A stretch of DNA of 64,000 nt from Qipengyuania psychrotolerans (lineage in GTDB: Bacteria; Pseudomonadota; Alphaproteobacteria; Sphingomonadales; Sphingomonadaceae), in assembly GCF_019711355.1 (NCBI RefSeq), contig NZ_CP081297.1, forward strand, positions 1 to 64,000, written 5' to 3'. This document shows, in pieces, positions 1-9,676 of the stretch (the first letter of the stretch is position 1; each line of letters starts with the position of its first letter). The position numbers and the translations under genes are program-made. The notes under the pieces were generated by a model that was not told the DNA's origin, searched no databases, and saw only the letters and a program-made list of their open reading frames with translations.

Positions 1-999
<999 letters not shown>

Positions 1000-1014
1000 C
1001 GGGGAACCTGTCGC

Positions 1015-3504
1015 TTGCCCTCTCGCTCTGTCATCGTGAGCGACGCAATGATCCCGCCTGAAATCACCGACTGGTTTTCCGGCCGCGGCTGGACCGTGCG
1101 GCGGCATCAGGCCGAGATGCTCGAGGCGAGTGATGCCGGACGCCATTCCCTCCTCGTTGCAGACACGGGGGCGGGCAAGACATTGGGCGGGTTCCTGCCG
1201 ACGCTGGCAGACTTTACCCCGACCCGGCTCGGCGGGGCGAAGCCGCCCGACGGATTGCATACTCTGTACGTGTCCCCCCTCAAGGCGCTTGCCCATGACG
1301 TGCAGCGCAATCTCCTCGCTCCGATCGAGGAAATGGGCCTGCCAATCACCGTCGAAACGCGCAGCGGTGATACGCCCTCTGACCGCAAGCGGCGCCAGCG
1401 CCAGCGTCCGCCTCACGTCCTCCTGACGACGCCGGAAAGCCTTTCGCTGCTGCTATCGTTTCCTGACAGTTTCGAGCTGTTTTCCGGATTGAAACGCATC
1501 GTCATTGACGAGGTGCACGCCTTTGCCACCGGCAAGCGCGGCGATTTGCTGGCGCTTGCACTGTCCCGGCTCCAGGCAATCGCGCCGGACCTGCAGCGCG
1601 CGGCCCTCTCGGCCACCGTCGCCCAGCCGGAAAGCTTTCGCGAATGGCTGGCCCCTTGGGGCGATCTTGATACGGTGCAGCTGGTCGAGGGTGAGGAAGG
1701 CGCGCCCGCCGAGGTCGAGATCCTGCTTCCCGAGGAAGAACGTGTTCCGTGGGGCGGACATGCGGCCACGTGGGCGATCCCCCAACTCTATGAACAGATC
1801 CGCGCCAACAAGACATCGCTCATCTTCACGAACACTCGTTTCCTGGCCGAATACATCTTCCAGAACCTGTGGGACGTGAACGAGGACAACCTCCCCATCG
1901 GGATACACCATGGTTCGCTGTCGAAAGAGGCGCGGCGCAAGGTTGAAGGCGCCATGGCGCGCGGAGAATTGCGCGCGCTGGTGGCAACTTCCAGCCTCGA
2001 TCTGGGAGTCGACTGGGGTGATATCGACCTGGTGGTCCAAATGGGCGCGCCCAAGGGCTCTAGCAGGCTGCTCCAGCGCATCGGCCGGGCCAATCACCGG
2101 CTCGACCAGGCAAGCCGGGCCTTGCTCGTACCTGGAAACCGGTTCGAATTCCTCGAAGCGACCGCAGCGCGTGACGCTGTGGACGAGGGCCAGCGAGACG
2201 GGGAGGACTTTCGCCCCGGGGGGCTCGATGTGCTCGCGCAGCACGTGATGGCCTGCGCCTGTGCGGCTCCCTTCGCCGAGGAAGGATTGCTCGCCGAGGT
2301 CCGCTCAAGCCTCGCTTACGCGTGGATCGATCAGGCTATCTGGGACAGGGTACTGACTTTCGTCGCGACAGGCGGCTATGCGCTCAAGGCCTATGACAAG
2401 TTCAAGCGGATCGTGCGGGACAAGGACGGCGTCTGGCGGCTGACCCATCCCGAACAGGCGCAGCGGCACCGGATGAATGCCGGGATCATCATCGACAGCG
2501 AGATGCTGGAAGTCCGCATCAATTCCGGACGGGGGCGGGGCGGTCGCAGCCTTGGCCGGGTAGAGGAGCGGTTTGCTGCCACGCTCAGTCCGGGTGACAC
2601 TTTCGCCTTCGCCGGGATGAGCCTGGAAGTCGTGAAGCTTCAGGACATGGAGGTCCTGGTGAAAGCCGCCAAGGCGAGCGCCATGATCCCCAGTTATGGC
2701 GGCGCACGGATGCCTCTAACGACTCATCTGGCTGAGCGAGTGCGCGCAATGCTGGTCGACCGGACTGGCTGGGCGCGCTTCCCCGATGACGTGCGGGAAT
2801 GGCTGGAGGTGCAGGATTGGCGCAGCCAGATGCCCGGGCCGGGGCAATTGCTAGTCGAGAGCTTCCCACACGCCAAGCGCCACTACAGCGTCTATTACAC
2901 CTTCGAGGGTTGGAACGCGAACCAGAGCCTTGGCATGTTGATCACGCGCCGGATGGAAGACCGCGGACTGATGCCGCTGGGGTTCGTGGCAAATGATTAT
3001 TCGCTGGCCGTATGGGGCCTGAAGCCTGTTGCGGATCACGCGCCGCTATTGTCGCCCGACATCCTGCAGGATGAATTTATCGAGTGGGTTCAGAACTCGC
3101 ATTTGCTGAGGCGCGCCTTCCGCGAAGTTGCTGTGATCGGCGGGCTGGTGGAGCGCCAGCATCCCGGCAAACGCAAGACAGGCAAGCAGGTCACCTTCTC
3201 AACCGATCTCATCTATGATGTGCTGCGCAAGTACGAGCCTGACCATGTCCTGCTCGAAGCGGCATGGGCAGATGCCCGGACGCGAATGACCGATGTCGGC
3301 CGATTGGCAGATCTGCTCGACCGGTCTGCGGAGCAATTGGTTCACGTCGAACTCGACCGGGTTAGCCCGCTTGCGGTTCCCGTCATGGTCATGATTGGAC
3401 GTGAAGCCACACCGCAGGGTTCGGTCGATGACGAGCTATTGCTCGAGGCGGAAAGCTTGGCGGGCACGGCCATGCGAGTAGAGCGCCTGGAGGACGGTAG
3501 GTGA
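1015..3504 (+). CDS. lhr: Ligase-associated DEXH-box helicase, Lhr family
   Basis: An SF2 ATP-dependent helicase of about 820 residues, the size of the bacterial short Lhr group that is usually linked with a DNA-damage ligase/nuclease set. Visible motifs are Walker A (DTGAGKT near residue 50), DEVH (Walker B), LSAT (motif III), HHGSLSK, and the motif V/VI region with TSSLDLGVDWGDID and QRIGRANHR. The remainder is the Lhr-specific C-terminal region. The TTG at 1015 opens the frame, but a GTG at 1036 or the ATG at 1048 are equally plausible starts. The usual partners (ATP-dependent ligase, exonuclease, PdeM phosphoesterase) are not in the window to the right; they could only lie upstream. It ends 17 bases before the convergent exbD gene. 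Confidence 0.88.
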   Translation: MPSRSVIVSDAMIPPEITDWFSGRGWTVRRHQAEMLEASDAGRHSLLVADTGAGKTLGGFLPTLADFTPTRLGGAKPPDGLHTLYVSPLKALAHDVQRNLLAPIEEMGLPITVETRSGDTPSDRKRRQRQRPPHVLLTTPESLSLLLSFPDSFELFSGLKRIVIDEVHAFATGKRGDLLALALSRLQAIAPDLQRAALSATVAQPESFREWLAPWGDLDTVQLVEGEEGAPAEVEILLPEEERVPWGGHAATWAIPQLYEQIRANKTSLIFTNTRFLAEYIFQNLWDVNEDNLPIGIHHGSLSKEARRKVEGAMARGELRALVATSSLDLGVDWGDIDLVVQMGAPKGSSRLLQRIGRANHRLDQASRALLVPGNRFEFLEATAARDAVDEGQRDGEDFRPGGLDVLAQHVMACACAAPFAEEGLLAEVRSSLAYAWIDQAIWDRVLTFVATGGYALKAYDKFKRIVRDKDGVWRLTHPEQAQRHRMNAGIIIDSEMLEVRINSGRGRGGRSLGRVEERFAATLSPGDTFAFAGMSLEVVKLQDMEVLVKAAKASAMIPSYGGARMPLTTHLAERVRAMLVDRTGWARFPDDVREWLEVQDWRSQMPGPGQLLVESFPHAKRHYSVYYTFEGWNANQSLGMLITRRMEDRGLMPLGFVANDYSLAVWGLKPVADHAPLLSPDILQDEFIEWVQNSHLLRRAFREVAVIGGLVERQHPGKRKTGKQVTFSTDLIYDVLRKYEPDHVLLEAAWADARTRMTDVGRLADLLDRSAEQLVHVELDRVSPLAVPVMVMIGREATPQGSVDDELLLEAESLAGTAMRVERLEDGR

Positions 3505-3521
3505 TCTGGCTGACTGCCCCG

Positions 3522-3953
3522 TCATTGGGATAGACCGAATTCCCGGTACTTCTCGTTCCCGACAAAGGCGAAGCGGGTGACGCCGGCATCCTTGATCAAG
3601 GCGATAGTGCTGGCGGATACTGCGTAGCTTGCTCGCGGCGCCGGTTCGAAGCGGAGCACTGGTTCGTCTGCCATGACTGCCGTTGCGGCCAATTGGTTCA
3701 GCAGACCCTGACGGTCGATTGCGGTGCCGTTCCAGTAGAGCGCGTCCCCTTCATCAATATGGACGACGTTCTCGTCCTTGATGTGGAGGGCGGGGCCTGC
3801 GGTGGGCAGGGGGATCTGCAGAGCATGCGTGGCAATCGGGATTACGATGATGAACATGATCAGCAGGACCAGCATGACATCGATTAACGGCGTGATGTTC
3901 ATATCGCTCATCGGACGACCGATGTCCTGGCGGATGCGGGCGGAATAGGGCAT
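3522..3953 (-). CDS. exbD: ExbD/TolR family protein (third ExbD)
   Basis: A 143-residue ExbD-type subunit of the proton-driven motor that energises TonB. It has a short cytoplasmic N-terminus, one membrane helix with the conserved Asp (TPLIDVMLVLLIMFI) and a periplasmic domain. It ends with FVGNEKYREFG, almost the same ending as the ExbD encoded at 4108-4539, so the two look like paralogues from duplication. It is the last gene of the tonB group but is 154 bases from its neighbour, with a strong terminator in the gap, so it is probably expressed separately or by read-through. Confidence 0.93.
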   Translation of the reverse strand: MPYSARIRQDIGRPMSDMNITPLIDVMLVLLIMFIIVIPIATHALQIPLPTAGPALHIKDENVVHIDEGDALYWNGTAIDRQGLLNQLAATAVMADEPVLRFEPAPRASYAVSASTIALIKDAGVTRFAFVGNEKYREFGLSQ

Positions 3954-4039
3954 TAGCGCTCTCCTGCTTTATGATACAGAATAACATAACAGATCGGGCA
4001 CCGAGGGCAAGCCGTGAGTAGTTGCTGAGACTATCGCAC

Positions 4040-4069
4040 AAAAAAGGGGCGGATTGCTCCGCCCCTTTC
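4040..4069 (-). terminator. Intrinsic terminator after the second exbD
   Basis: On the minus strand a perfect 9-bp GC-rich stem (arms 4058-4066 and 4045-4053) with loop GCAA is followed by six T (4045-4040). It lies between the second exbD (ends 4108) and the third exbD (starts 3953) and should end most transcripts of the tonB operon. Confidence 0.88.
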
Positions 4070-4107
4070 TCTCGGTGTTCGATTTGCCCAATTTGCCGGG
4101 CTGACGC

Positions 4108-4539
4108 TTACTTGCCGAAAGCGCGGTAACGTTCGTTGCCGACGAAGCCGAACTTCGTGACGCCGCTGCCCTTGATGATCTGCAGGACGCGGGCCGAAGC
4201 TTCGTAGCTCGACAGAGCTTCCGGTTCGAACTGGAGTTCGGGTTCCGGATTGATGGTCAGCGACTGAGCAAGCAGGTTGACGAGATCGCCTTCCTGAATG
4301 ACTTCACCGTTCCAGAGAAGTTCGTCCATCTGCGTGATGACGAGCTTGTTCTTGTCCGGCTCCACCGTGACTGGTGGAGGGTTCGGGTTCGGTTGCGGAA
4401 GGTCGATGTCGACCGAGTGGGTCGCGACCGGGATGGTGATGATGAACATGATGAGCAGAACGAGCAGGACGTCGATCAACGGCGTCATGTTCATTTCCAT
4501 CATTGGTGCGCCATCATCTGAGCCACCTGACATTGCCAT
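4108..4539 (-). CDS. exbD: ExbD/TolR family protein (second ExbD)
   Basis: A 143-residue ExbD subunit with N-terminal MTPLIDVLLVLLIMFII helix carrying the conserved Asp, then a proline-rich linker (PQPNPNPPP) and a periplasmic domain ending FVGNERYRAFG. It follows the first exbD by 38 bases and is followed by an intrinsic terminator. Multiple ExbD proteins with one ExbB are known from Xanthomonas, where the extra one has a separate role; whether that holds here is not shown by sequence. Confidence 0.93.
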   Translation of the reverse strand: MAMSGGSDDGAPMMEMNMTPLIDVLLVLLIMFIITIPVATHSVDIDLPQPNPNPPPVTVEPDKNKLVITQMDELLWNGEVIQEGDLVNLLAQSLTINPEPELQFEPEALSSYEASARVLQIIKGSGVTKFGFVGNERYRAFGK

Positions 4540-4577
4540 GAGGGTATCTCCCTAGAAATTCTGGCTCGAAACGCCGA

Positions 4578-5108
4578 TCAACCGTTCGGGTCGACCGGGT
4601 TCGAGATGAAGCCGACGGTAGGATAGCCTGCCGCCTGCACGTTGTAGATTGCCCCCGCAACGCACGACCAAGGTGCGTTGACGTCGCCGCGAATGTGAAC
4701 CTGCGGGATCGCTTCGGGATCTTCCATGATCGCCTCGGGACCACCGTAGCGCTGCACGATTTGATCGAGACGTTCGAACGCCTGGTCATACAGTTCTTCG
4801 GAAGTCACCGGAGTCGTGTTGTTGAAGTATACCCGACACGTTCCATCGCGAGCTGCACCCTCGAAACCGGGTTCGCCGGCACTGCGTCCGGATGAATCGG
4901 TCGTGCTGACCGTAAGGAGCAAGTTTTCTACCTTGTCCTTCGATTCAACAGATTCGAAGATCGGGATCTCGAGCTTCTCGATCGTCTGGATCGCGACCGG
5001 GACCGCAATGAGGAAGATGATCAGAAGCACCAACATCACGTCCACGAGTGGGGTGGTGTTGATGTCTGACATGGGCGTCTCTGTGCCGCCGCCTACCTGA
5101 ACCGCCAT
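4578..5108 (-). CDS. exbD: ExbD/TolR family protein (first ExbD, with enlarged periplasmic domain)
   Basis: A 176-residue ExbD subunit. The membrane helix (NTTPLVDVMLVLLIIFLIAV) holds the conserved Asp. The periplasmic part is longer than in the two downstream paralogues and contains a Gly/Ser/Asp-rich insertion and two Cys (in GTCRVYF and WSCVAGA) that could form a disulfide. It sits 79 bases after exbB and 38 bases before the second exbD, in the tonB-exbB-exbD operon. The sequence differs clearly from the other two ExbDs, so it is probably the older, distinct subunit. Confidence 0.93.
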   Translation of the reverse strand: MAVQVGGGTETPMSDINTTPLVDVMLVLLIIFLIAVPVAIQTIEKLEIPIFESVESKDKVENLLLTVSTTDSSGRSAGEPGFEGAARDGTCRVYFNNTTPVTSEELYDQAFERLDQIVQRYGGPEAIMEDPEAIPQVHIRGDVNAPWSCVAGAIYNVQAAGYPTVGFISNPVDPNG

Positions 5109-5187
5109 CTTGTGTCCTGTCCGTAACTAAAATTAATCGACTGCTTGCGAAACTGGCTGGAGCCCTGCGGCCCCAGCCATATCCGAC

Positions 5188-5976
5188 TTACTTCTTGATC
5201 GCGCCAGTTGCCGTGCCGGTGGCCGGCTTGGCAGCTACTTTTCCAGCCTGCTGCGTCGAAGTGGCCGTCATCGCAGCCGGGCGGATCTTGCCGTCCGAGC
5301 TGATGTTGGCGAGCAGATCGGTGGTGAAACCGCTCATGTGCTCGGCAATGCGGCGATTACGGCTCTGCAGCCAGTTGTAGGCAAACACGGCCGGAACAGC
5401 GACGAGAAGGCCGATGGCGGTCATGATGAGTGCTTCACCAACCGGGCCTGCGACCTTGTCGATCGATGCCGAACCAGCAGCGCCGATGTTGATCAGTGCG
5501 CGGTAGATACCGATAACCGTACCAAGCAGGCCGACGAACGGTGCAGTTGCACCGACGGTAGCGAGGAACGGCAGACCGCCCGCGAGCTTGGCATTGATGG
5601 TCGCTTCCGAACGAGCGAGCGAGCCGTGAAGCCAATCATGCGCTTCGAGGGTGTCGCCCATCTTGTGGTGGCTGTCGCGTGCCTTGACGGCATCATCGAC
5701 GAGCTGGCGCCATGCGCTGTTCTTTTCCAGCTTCTTGGCACCTTCGTCGAGTGTGTTAGCGCGCCAGAAGTTGCTCTTCACGCCCTTGTACTGGTTCATC
5801 ACCTTCTGCTGTTCGAACAGCTTGGTGAAAAGAATGTAGAAGGAGCCAACCGACATGATGACCATGACGGACAGAATGGACCAGGCAACGAAACCGCCCT
5901 GTTCCATGGCTTCCCAGAAGCCGAAGGATGTCTGCGGAGCCGCATCGGCCGCGCCAGCAAGAAGTTCGATAATCAT
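5188..5976 (-). CDS. exbB: ExbB/TolQ/MotA family proton channel protein
   Basis: A 262-residue inner-membrane channel subunit that works with ExbD to convert proton-motive force into TonB movement. It shows a first membrane helix after a short periplasmic N-terminus (VAWSILSVMVIMSVGSFYIL), a cytoplasmic loop, and the two family helices with the FLATVGATAPFVGLLGTVIG motif and ALIMTAIGLLVAVPAVFAYN. The last 30 or so residues are Ala/Thr/Lys-rich and probably disordered. It lies 52 bases after tonB and 79 bases before the first exbD. Confidence 0.95.
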   Translation of the reverse strand: MIIELLAGAADAAPQTSFGFWEAMEQGGFVAWSILSVMVIMSVGSFYILFTKLFEQQKVMNQYKGVKSNFWRANTLDEGAKKLEKNSAWRQLVDDAVKARDSHHKMGDTLEAHDWLHGSLARSEATINAKLAGGLPFLATVGATAPFVGLLGTVIGIYRALINIGAAGSASIDKVAGPVGEALIMTAIGLLVAVPAVFAYNWLQSRNRRIAEHMSGFTTDLLANISSDGKIRPAAMTATSTQQAGKVAAKPATGTATGAIKK

Positions 5977-6028
5977 AGCGAAAAATCCTCTTAGGTAATT
6001 GCTTTCAGGCCCAAGACCGGGCGCGTTG

Positions 6029-6697
6029 TTAATTCAGTCGGTAGCTAATCGTACGCACGTCGCTGTCGGGGATCGGATTCCCGTTCTGGTCTTGTGCAGG
6101 ATTGTAGCGCGCATACCGGGTCATGCCTTCGCATGCGGCCTGATCGAGGTCGGCCGAACCGCTCGATCCGGTAACGGAGCAAGCCGAAACACGGCCATCG
6201 GCACCAACCGTAACACGGACAGTGACGTTGCCTTCGATACCGTCACGCTCTGCCCGGCGCGGATAGTTGCGCTGGATACGTGACGCCCAACCGTTCAGGC
6301 CTCGCGGTGTCGCTTCTTTCGACTTGTTCACCGGCGGAGGTGCAGGCGGCGCCGGCGGTGCCGGCGGCGGAATGACTACCGCTGGCGGTGCCGGCGGCGG
6401 AATTGTCGTCTGGGTCCGGATCGGAGGCGGTGCCGGCGCGATGTTGATCGGCGGCGGCGGTGCGACCGGCGGCGGAGGTGCCGTTTCGGGGATGTCCTCA
6501 GGCGGAGGAGGCTCGTCCTCGGGCTCTTCCGGCGGGGGCTCTTCCACGTCAATTGTAGTTACGCGTTCGACAACCGATTTCGCCACATCAAGGGCCAAAC
6601 CAGTAATCAATGCGTAACCAAGTCCTATGTGGATGAGGGCAACGATGATGATCGCGATGACGCGATTGCCACTCATCTCTTGGTCAGCATAAGCCAT
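6029..6697 (-). CDS. tonB: Energy transducer TonB
   Basis: A 222-residue TonB. One N-terminal membrane helix (VIAIIIVALIHIGLGYALIT) is followed by an acidic then proline-rich periplasmic spacer (PPPEEPEDEPPPPEDIPE and repeated PPAPPA) and a C-terminal TonB domain (RNYPRRAERDGIEGNVTVRV). The two Cys in ACSVTGSSGSADLDQAACE are typical of sphingomonad TonB. It is first in the minus-strand operon with exbB and the exbDs. A likely client is the large TonB-dependent receptor encoded at 27069-29840. Confidence 0.95.
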   Translation of the reverse strand: MAYADQEMSGNRVIAIIIVALIHIGLGYALITGLALDVAKSVVERVTTIDVEEPPPEEPEDEPPPPEDIPETAPPPPVAPPPPINIAPAPPPIRTQTTIPPPAPPAVVIPPPAPPAPPAPPPVNKSKEATPRGLNGWASRIQRNYPRRAERDGIEGNVTVRVTVGADGRVSACSVTGSSGSADLDQAACEGMTRYARYNPAQDQNGNPIPDSDVRTISYRLN

Positions 6698-7066
6698 TCG
6701 GTTGCATCACTCCATCGTGTCTACCCGATTCGCACCGGGCCGTTCTGGCGCCGTTGGGATGTGGTTCGTGATGACCGTGTGCCCGACGCCGAATCTTAAA
6801 TACACATTCGTTAAACCATAGGGATAACGACGTGTCAGACCAGAGGCTGTTCCCAAAAAAATCCCTGTAGGACCATTTCGGGCAATATTGTATCATTCGC
6901 CTCGGCTCTGGGCTTCCCTTAGCTAGGATGGCGGACGTGGGCAAACGCTTTATCGGTTAAGGACCAATTCACTGCTCGCTTGAGAGGAACCGATAAACCG
7001 CCGCGGCGGTTCTGCTGCTGACGGCCCAGAGAATGGCCCTGACACTTATCCAAGGTTCGCTTTTAC
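6698..7066. promoter_or_regulatory. Divergent intergenic region between tonB and a secreted-protein gene
   Basis: This 369-base region holds no convincing gene. It must contain the promoters of the tonB operon (leftward) and of the gene at 7067 (rightward). The part near 6775-6845 is AT-richer than its surroundings. The right half holds a perfect 10-bp inverted repeat and a 16-bp palindrome, listed separately. No consensus promoter hexamers stand out. Confidence 0.5.
6949..7011. repeat. Inverted repeat plus perfect palindrome upstream of the 7067 gene
   Basis: TTTATCGGTT at 6949-6958 is exactly mirrored by AACCGATAAA at 6988-6997 (29-base spacer). Overlapping its right end is a perfect 16-bp palindrome, AACCGCCGCGGCGGTT, at 6996-7011. 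The structure ends 55 bases before the ATG at 7067, so it could be an operator or lie in the leader of that gene. There is no T-run for a terminator in either direction. Confidence 0.6.
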
Positions 7067-7891
7067 ATGATCCGCAAAACCCTTCTTGCCTGCGCCGCGG
7101 CGATAGCCCTTTCGGCCCCGCTGTCTGCTCAGGATCGCCCCGTCGTTTCGCAGAGTTATGCCGACCTTGTGGCTCTGTCGGACGGAGCCGCGCTCGTTAT
7201 CAGGGCCGAAGTTCGCAAGCAGGCGGAGGTTGAGCCCGAGCGGGCTCCCGGGCTCGCTCCCGGTCATGCCAGGCTCTACCTCGAAGCACGGACACAGACG
7301 CTCATTGCCGGGTCCGTGCCGGTTGGTGAAGATTTGCGGTATCTGGTCGACGTTCCGCTCGGTGAAAACGGCAAGGTGCCCAAGCTGAAGAAACAGGAAG
7401 TTATCCTGTTCGCACGTCCGGTCACAGGCCGGCCCGGCGAAATTCAACTGGTCGATAGCAGTTCCCAGCTGCCTTACTCACCGGAGCTGGAAGCGCGGCT
7501 GCGTCCGATCTTGTCCGACCTGGCTTCGCCTCAGGCTCCTCCCACGGTGATCGGGATCAGCGATGCATTTGCTGTCGAAGGGACGTTGGTCGGCGAGTCG
7601 GAAACACAGCTTTTCCTCGATACACGCAACGACGGCCCGGTTTCAGTGACGATCGTGCGCCGCCCGGGACAAGCCCCGCGCTGGGGTGTGTCATGGACCG
7701 AGATTGTCGATCAGGCTGCGCGGCCCCCACGGACCGGGACGCTCGAATGGTATCGCCTCGCCTGCACCCTGCCGGCCGAATTACCGGGTACGGCCAATCT
7801 GTCGCGCGATTCGCGGACAAGGGCGCTCGCAGAACGCGACTATGCCTTCGTGATCGAACAGCTGGGACCGTGTGGCCGCACTCGCGGCTGA
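7067..7891 (+). CDS. Secreted protein of unknown function
   Basis: A 274-residue protein with a clear signal peptide (basic MIRK, hydrophobic core, cleavage after SAPLSAQ near residue 22), hence periplasmic or exported. No catalytic motif is recognised. Two Cys occur only in the C-terminal third (RLACTLPAE and LGPCGRTRG), possibly disulfide-bonded. It is followed 68 bases later by the thioesterase gene and may be cotranscribed with it and hom. I recognise no domain; it resembles lineage-restricted sphingomonad exported proteins in style only. Confidence 0.75.
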   Translation: MIRKTLLACAAAIALSAPLSAQDRPVVSQSYADLVALSDGAALVIRAEVRKQAEVEPERAPGLAPGHARLYLEARTQTLIAGSVPVGEDLRYLVDVPLGENGKVPKLKKQEVILFARPVTGRPGEIQLVDSSSQLPYSPELEARLRPILSDLASPQAPPTVIGISDAFAVEGTLVGESETQLFLDTRNDGPVSVTIVRRPGQAPRWGVSWTEIVDQAARPPRTGTLEWYRLACTLPAELPGTANLSRDSRTRALAERDYAFVIEQLGPCGRTRG

Positions 7892-7959
7892 ATGCGGGCT
7901 TAGGGGCCGACAAGACAAACTGGTTCACCTGCGGGCCCAGCTTACGCTAGGCGGCAACT

Positions 7960-8376
7960 ATGAAGCCGTTTCACCACACCTTCCGCGTGCGCTATGCCGA
8001 GGTCGACCCGCAGAGCGTCGTCTTCAACTCGCGCTATCTCGAATATGCCGACCTTCTGGTCAGCGAATTTTTCCGCGAGGCGCGGGCAAACGGAATGCCG
8101 CAGGACGTGGAGTTCCATGTTCGCCGGGCAGAGATCGATTATCTCGCTCCGATCAGGCTTGAAGAATTGATCGAGGGGCGCCTGACCGTCTCGAAAATCG
8201 GTAACTCCAGCATGGAGACCTTGATCGCGCTATACGGGGCCGATGATGGTGACCTACGCGCTGAAATCCGCCTTCTAAACGTCCACGTTGATCTGCCGGC
8301 AGGCAAGCCGACCCCGGTACCAAACGCGGTTCGCGCAGCATTTGGCTTCCCCACGCTGGAGGCCGCCAATGGCTGA
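7960..8376 (+). CDS. Acyl-CoA thioesterase, 4-hydroxybenzoyl-CoA thioesterase-like hotdog fold
   Basis: A 138-residue hotdog-fold thioesterase, normal length for the 4HBT/YbgC group. The N-terminal motif RVRYAEVDPQSVVFNSRYLEYAD corresponds to the family active-site helix, with Asp in the YAEVDPQ position, and the central helix carries FFREARANG. It probably hydrolyses acyl-CoA thioesters; substrate cannot be told. Its stop overlaps the start of hom by 8 bases (hom ATG at 8369), indicating translational coupling. Confidence 0.85.
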   Translation: MKPFHHTFRVRYAEVDPQSVVFNSRYLEYADLLVSEFFREARANGMPQDVEFHVRRAEIDYLAPIRLEELIEGRLTVSKIGNSSMETLIALYGADDGDLRAEIRLLNVHVDLPAGKPTPVPNAVRAAFGFPTLEAANG

Positions 8377-9676
8377 GCCGCTTCGAATTGCGCTTGCAGG
8401 ACTGGGCACGGTTGGGACCGGAGTGATCCGCCTGATCGAAACGAATTGCGACATGATCGCTGCCCGTTCGGGCCGCCCGATAAAAATCGTCGCGGTAAGC
8501 GCCCGCGAACGCAATAGGGACCGCGGAGTGGACCTGTCGAGCTACGCATGGGTCGATGACATGCAGGCCATGGCTGGCCGCAGCGATGTCGATGTCGTGG
8601 TAGAACTCGTCGGCGGTTCTGATGGGCCGGCACTGACCTTGGCCCGCGCTGCGCTTGATGCGGGCAAGGGCTTTGTCACTGCCAACAAGGCGATGGTTGC
8701 ACATCACGGGCTTGAGCTTGCCGAACTCGCCGCGATCAAGGCTGCGCCGTTCGCCTTTGAAGCAGCGGTTGCCGGGGGCATCCCGGTGGTGAAAGGGCTG
8801 CGCGAAGGCACCGCCGCCAATGCGCTCAACCGGATCTACGGCATCCTCAACGGGACCTGCAATTACGTGCTTTCCGAAATGGAGCGCACGGGTGCGGATT
8901 TCGACGAGATGCTCGTTGCGGCGCAGGACAAGGGCTATGCCGAAGCAGACCCTGCCTTCGATATCGAAGGTGTGGATGCAGCCCACAAGCTGGCCATTCT
9001 TGCCGCCATCGGTTTCGGCACGCGGATCGATTTCGAGGCAGTGCGCACCGAAGGCATCACTCACGTCAGGGCTAGCGATATCGCCCAGGCCGATGCGCTT
9101 GGTTACGTGGTGCGGCTGGTCGGCATGGCCAGCCTGGATGACGACGGCGAGGAGTCCCGCCTGCTGCAGAGGGTCCGGCCATGCCTGGTCCCTTTCCGTC
9201 ACCCTCTCGCTGCAGTTACCGGCCCAACCAACGCAGTTGTCGCGGAAGGCGATTTCTCCGGACGCCTACTGTTTCAGGGAGCAGGTGCGGGCGACAAACC
9301 GACCGCCAGCGCGGTGGTAGCCGATCTGATCGAGATTGCGCGCGGGCAGTGCGGAGCACCGTTCTCGGTTCCGGTCACCGCGCTCAGGCAATGCGCGCCA
9401 GCCGATCCGGGGCAGCGCGAGGGCAGCGACTACATCCGCTTTACCGTCGCCGACAAGCCCGGTGTGCTTGCCGAAATAACCGCTGCCATGCGCGATGCAG
9501 GCGTTTCTATCGAGAGCCTGATCCAGCGCGGGCGCGACCGCGATGGCGGTGCGGTCCAGGTGGCGATGGTCACCCACGAAGGCCCGGAACGCTGCGTTAC
9601 GAAGGCTCTTGCTCTTCTGGAGGGCTCTGAGAATCTTGCCGCTCCTCCGCTTGTGATGCCAATCCTGAAGGATTGA
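8369..9676 (+). CDS. hom: Homoserine dehydrogenase
   Basis: A 435-residue enzyme reducing aspartate semialdehyde to homoserine, the branch point to Thr, Met and Ile. Visible are the NAD(P)-binding GLGTVGTGVIRLIE at the N-terminus, GFVTANKAMVAHHG, the family signature GILNGTCNYVLSEM, and a C-terminal ACT domain (DYIRFTVADKPGVLAEITAA) for allosteric feedback, usually by threonine. An upstream in-frame ATG at 8288 exists, but MAEPLRIALAGLGTVG at 8369 fits the family start. Its last 80 bases overlap the 3' end of the convergent gene at 9597. Confidence 0.95.
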   Translation: MAEPLRIALAGLGTVGTGVIRLIETNCDMIAARSGRPIKIVAVSARERNRDRGVDLSSYAWVDDMQAMAGRSDVDVVVELVGGSDGPALTLARAALDAGKGFVTANKAMVAHHGLELAELAAIKAAPFAFEAAVAGGIPVVKGLREGTAANALNRIYGILNGTCNYVLSEMERTGADFDEMLVAAQDKGYAEADPAFDIEGVDAAHKLAILAAIGFGTRIDFEAVRTEGITHVRASDIAQADALGYVVRLVGMASLDDDGEESRLLQRVRPCLVPFRHPLAAVTGPTNAVVAEGDFSGRLLFQGAGAGDKPTASAVVADLIEIARGQCGAPFSVPVTALRQCAPADPGQREGSDYIRFTVADKPGVLAEITAAMRDAGVSIESLIQRGRDRDGGAVQVAMVTHEGPERCVTKALALLEGSENLAAPPLVMPILKD

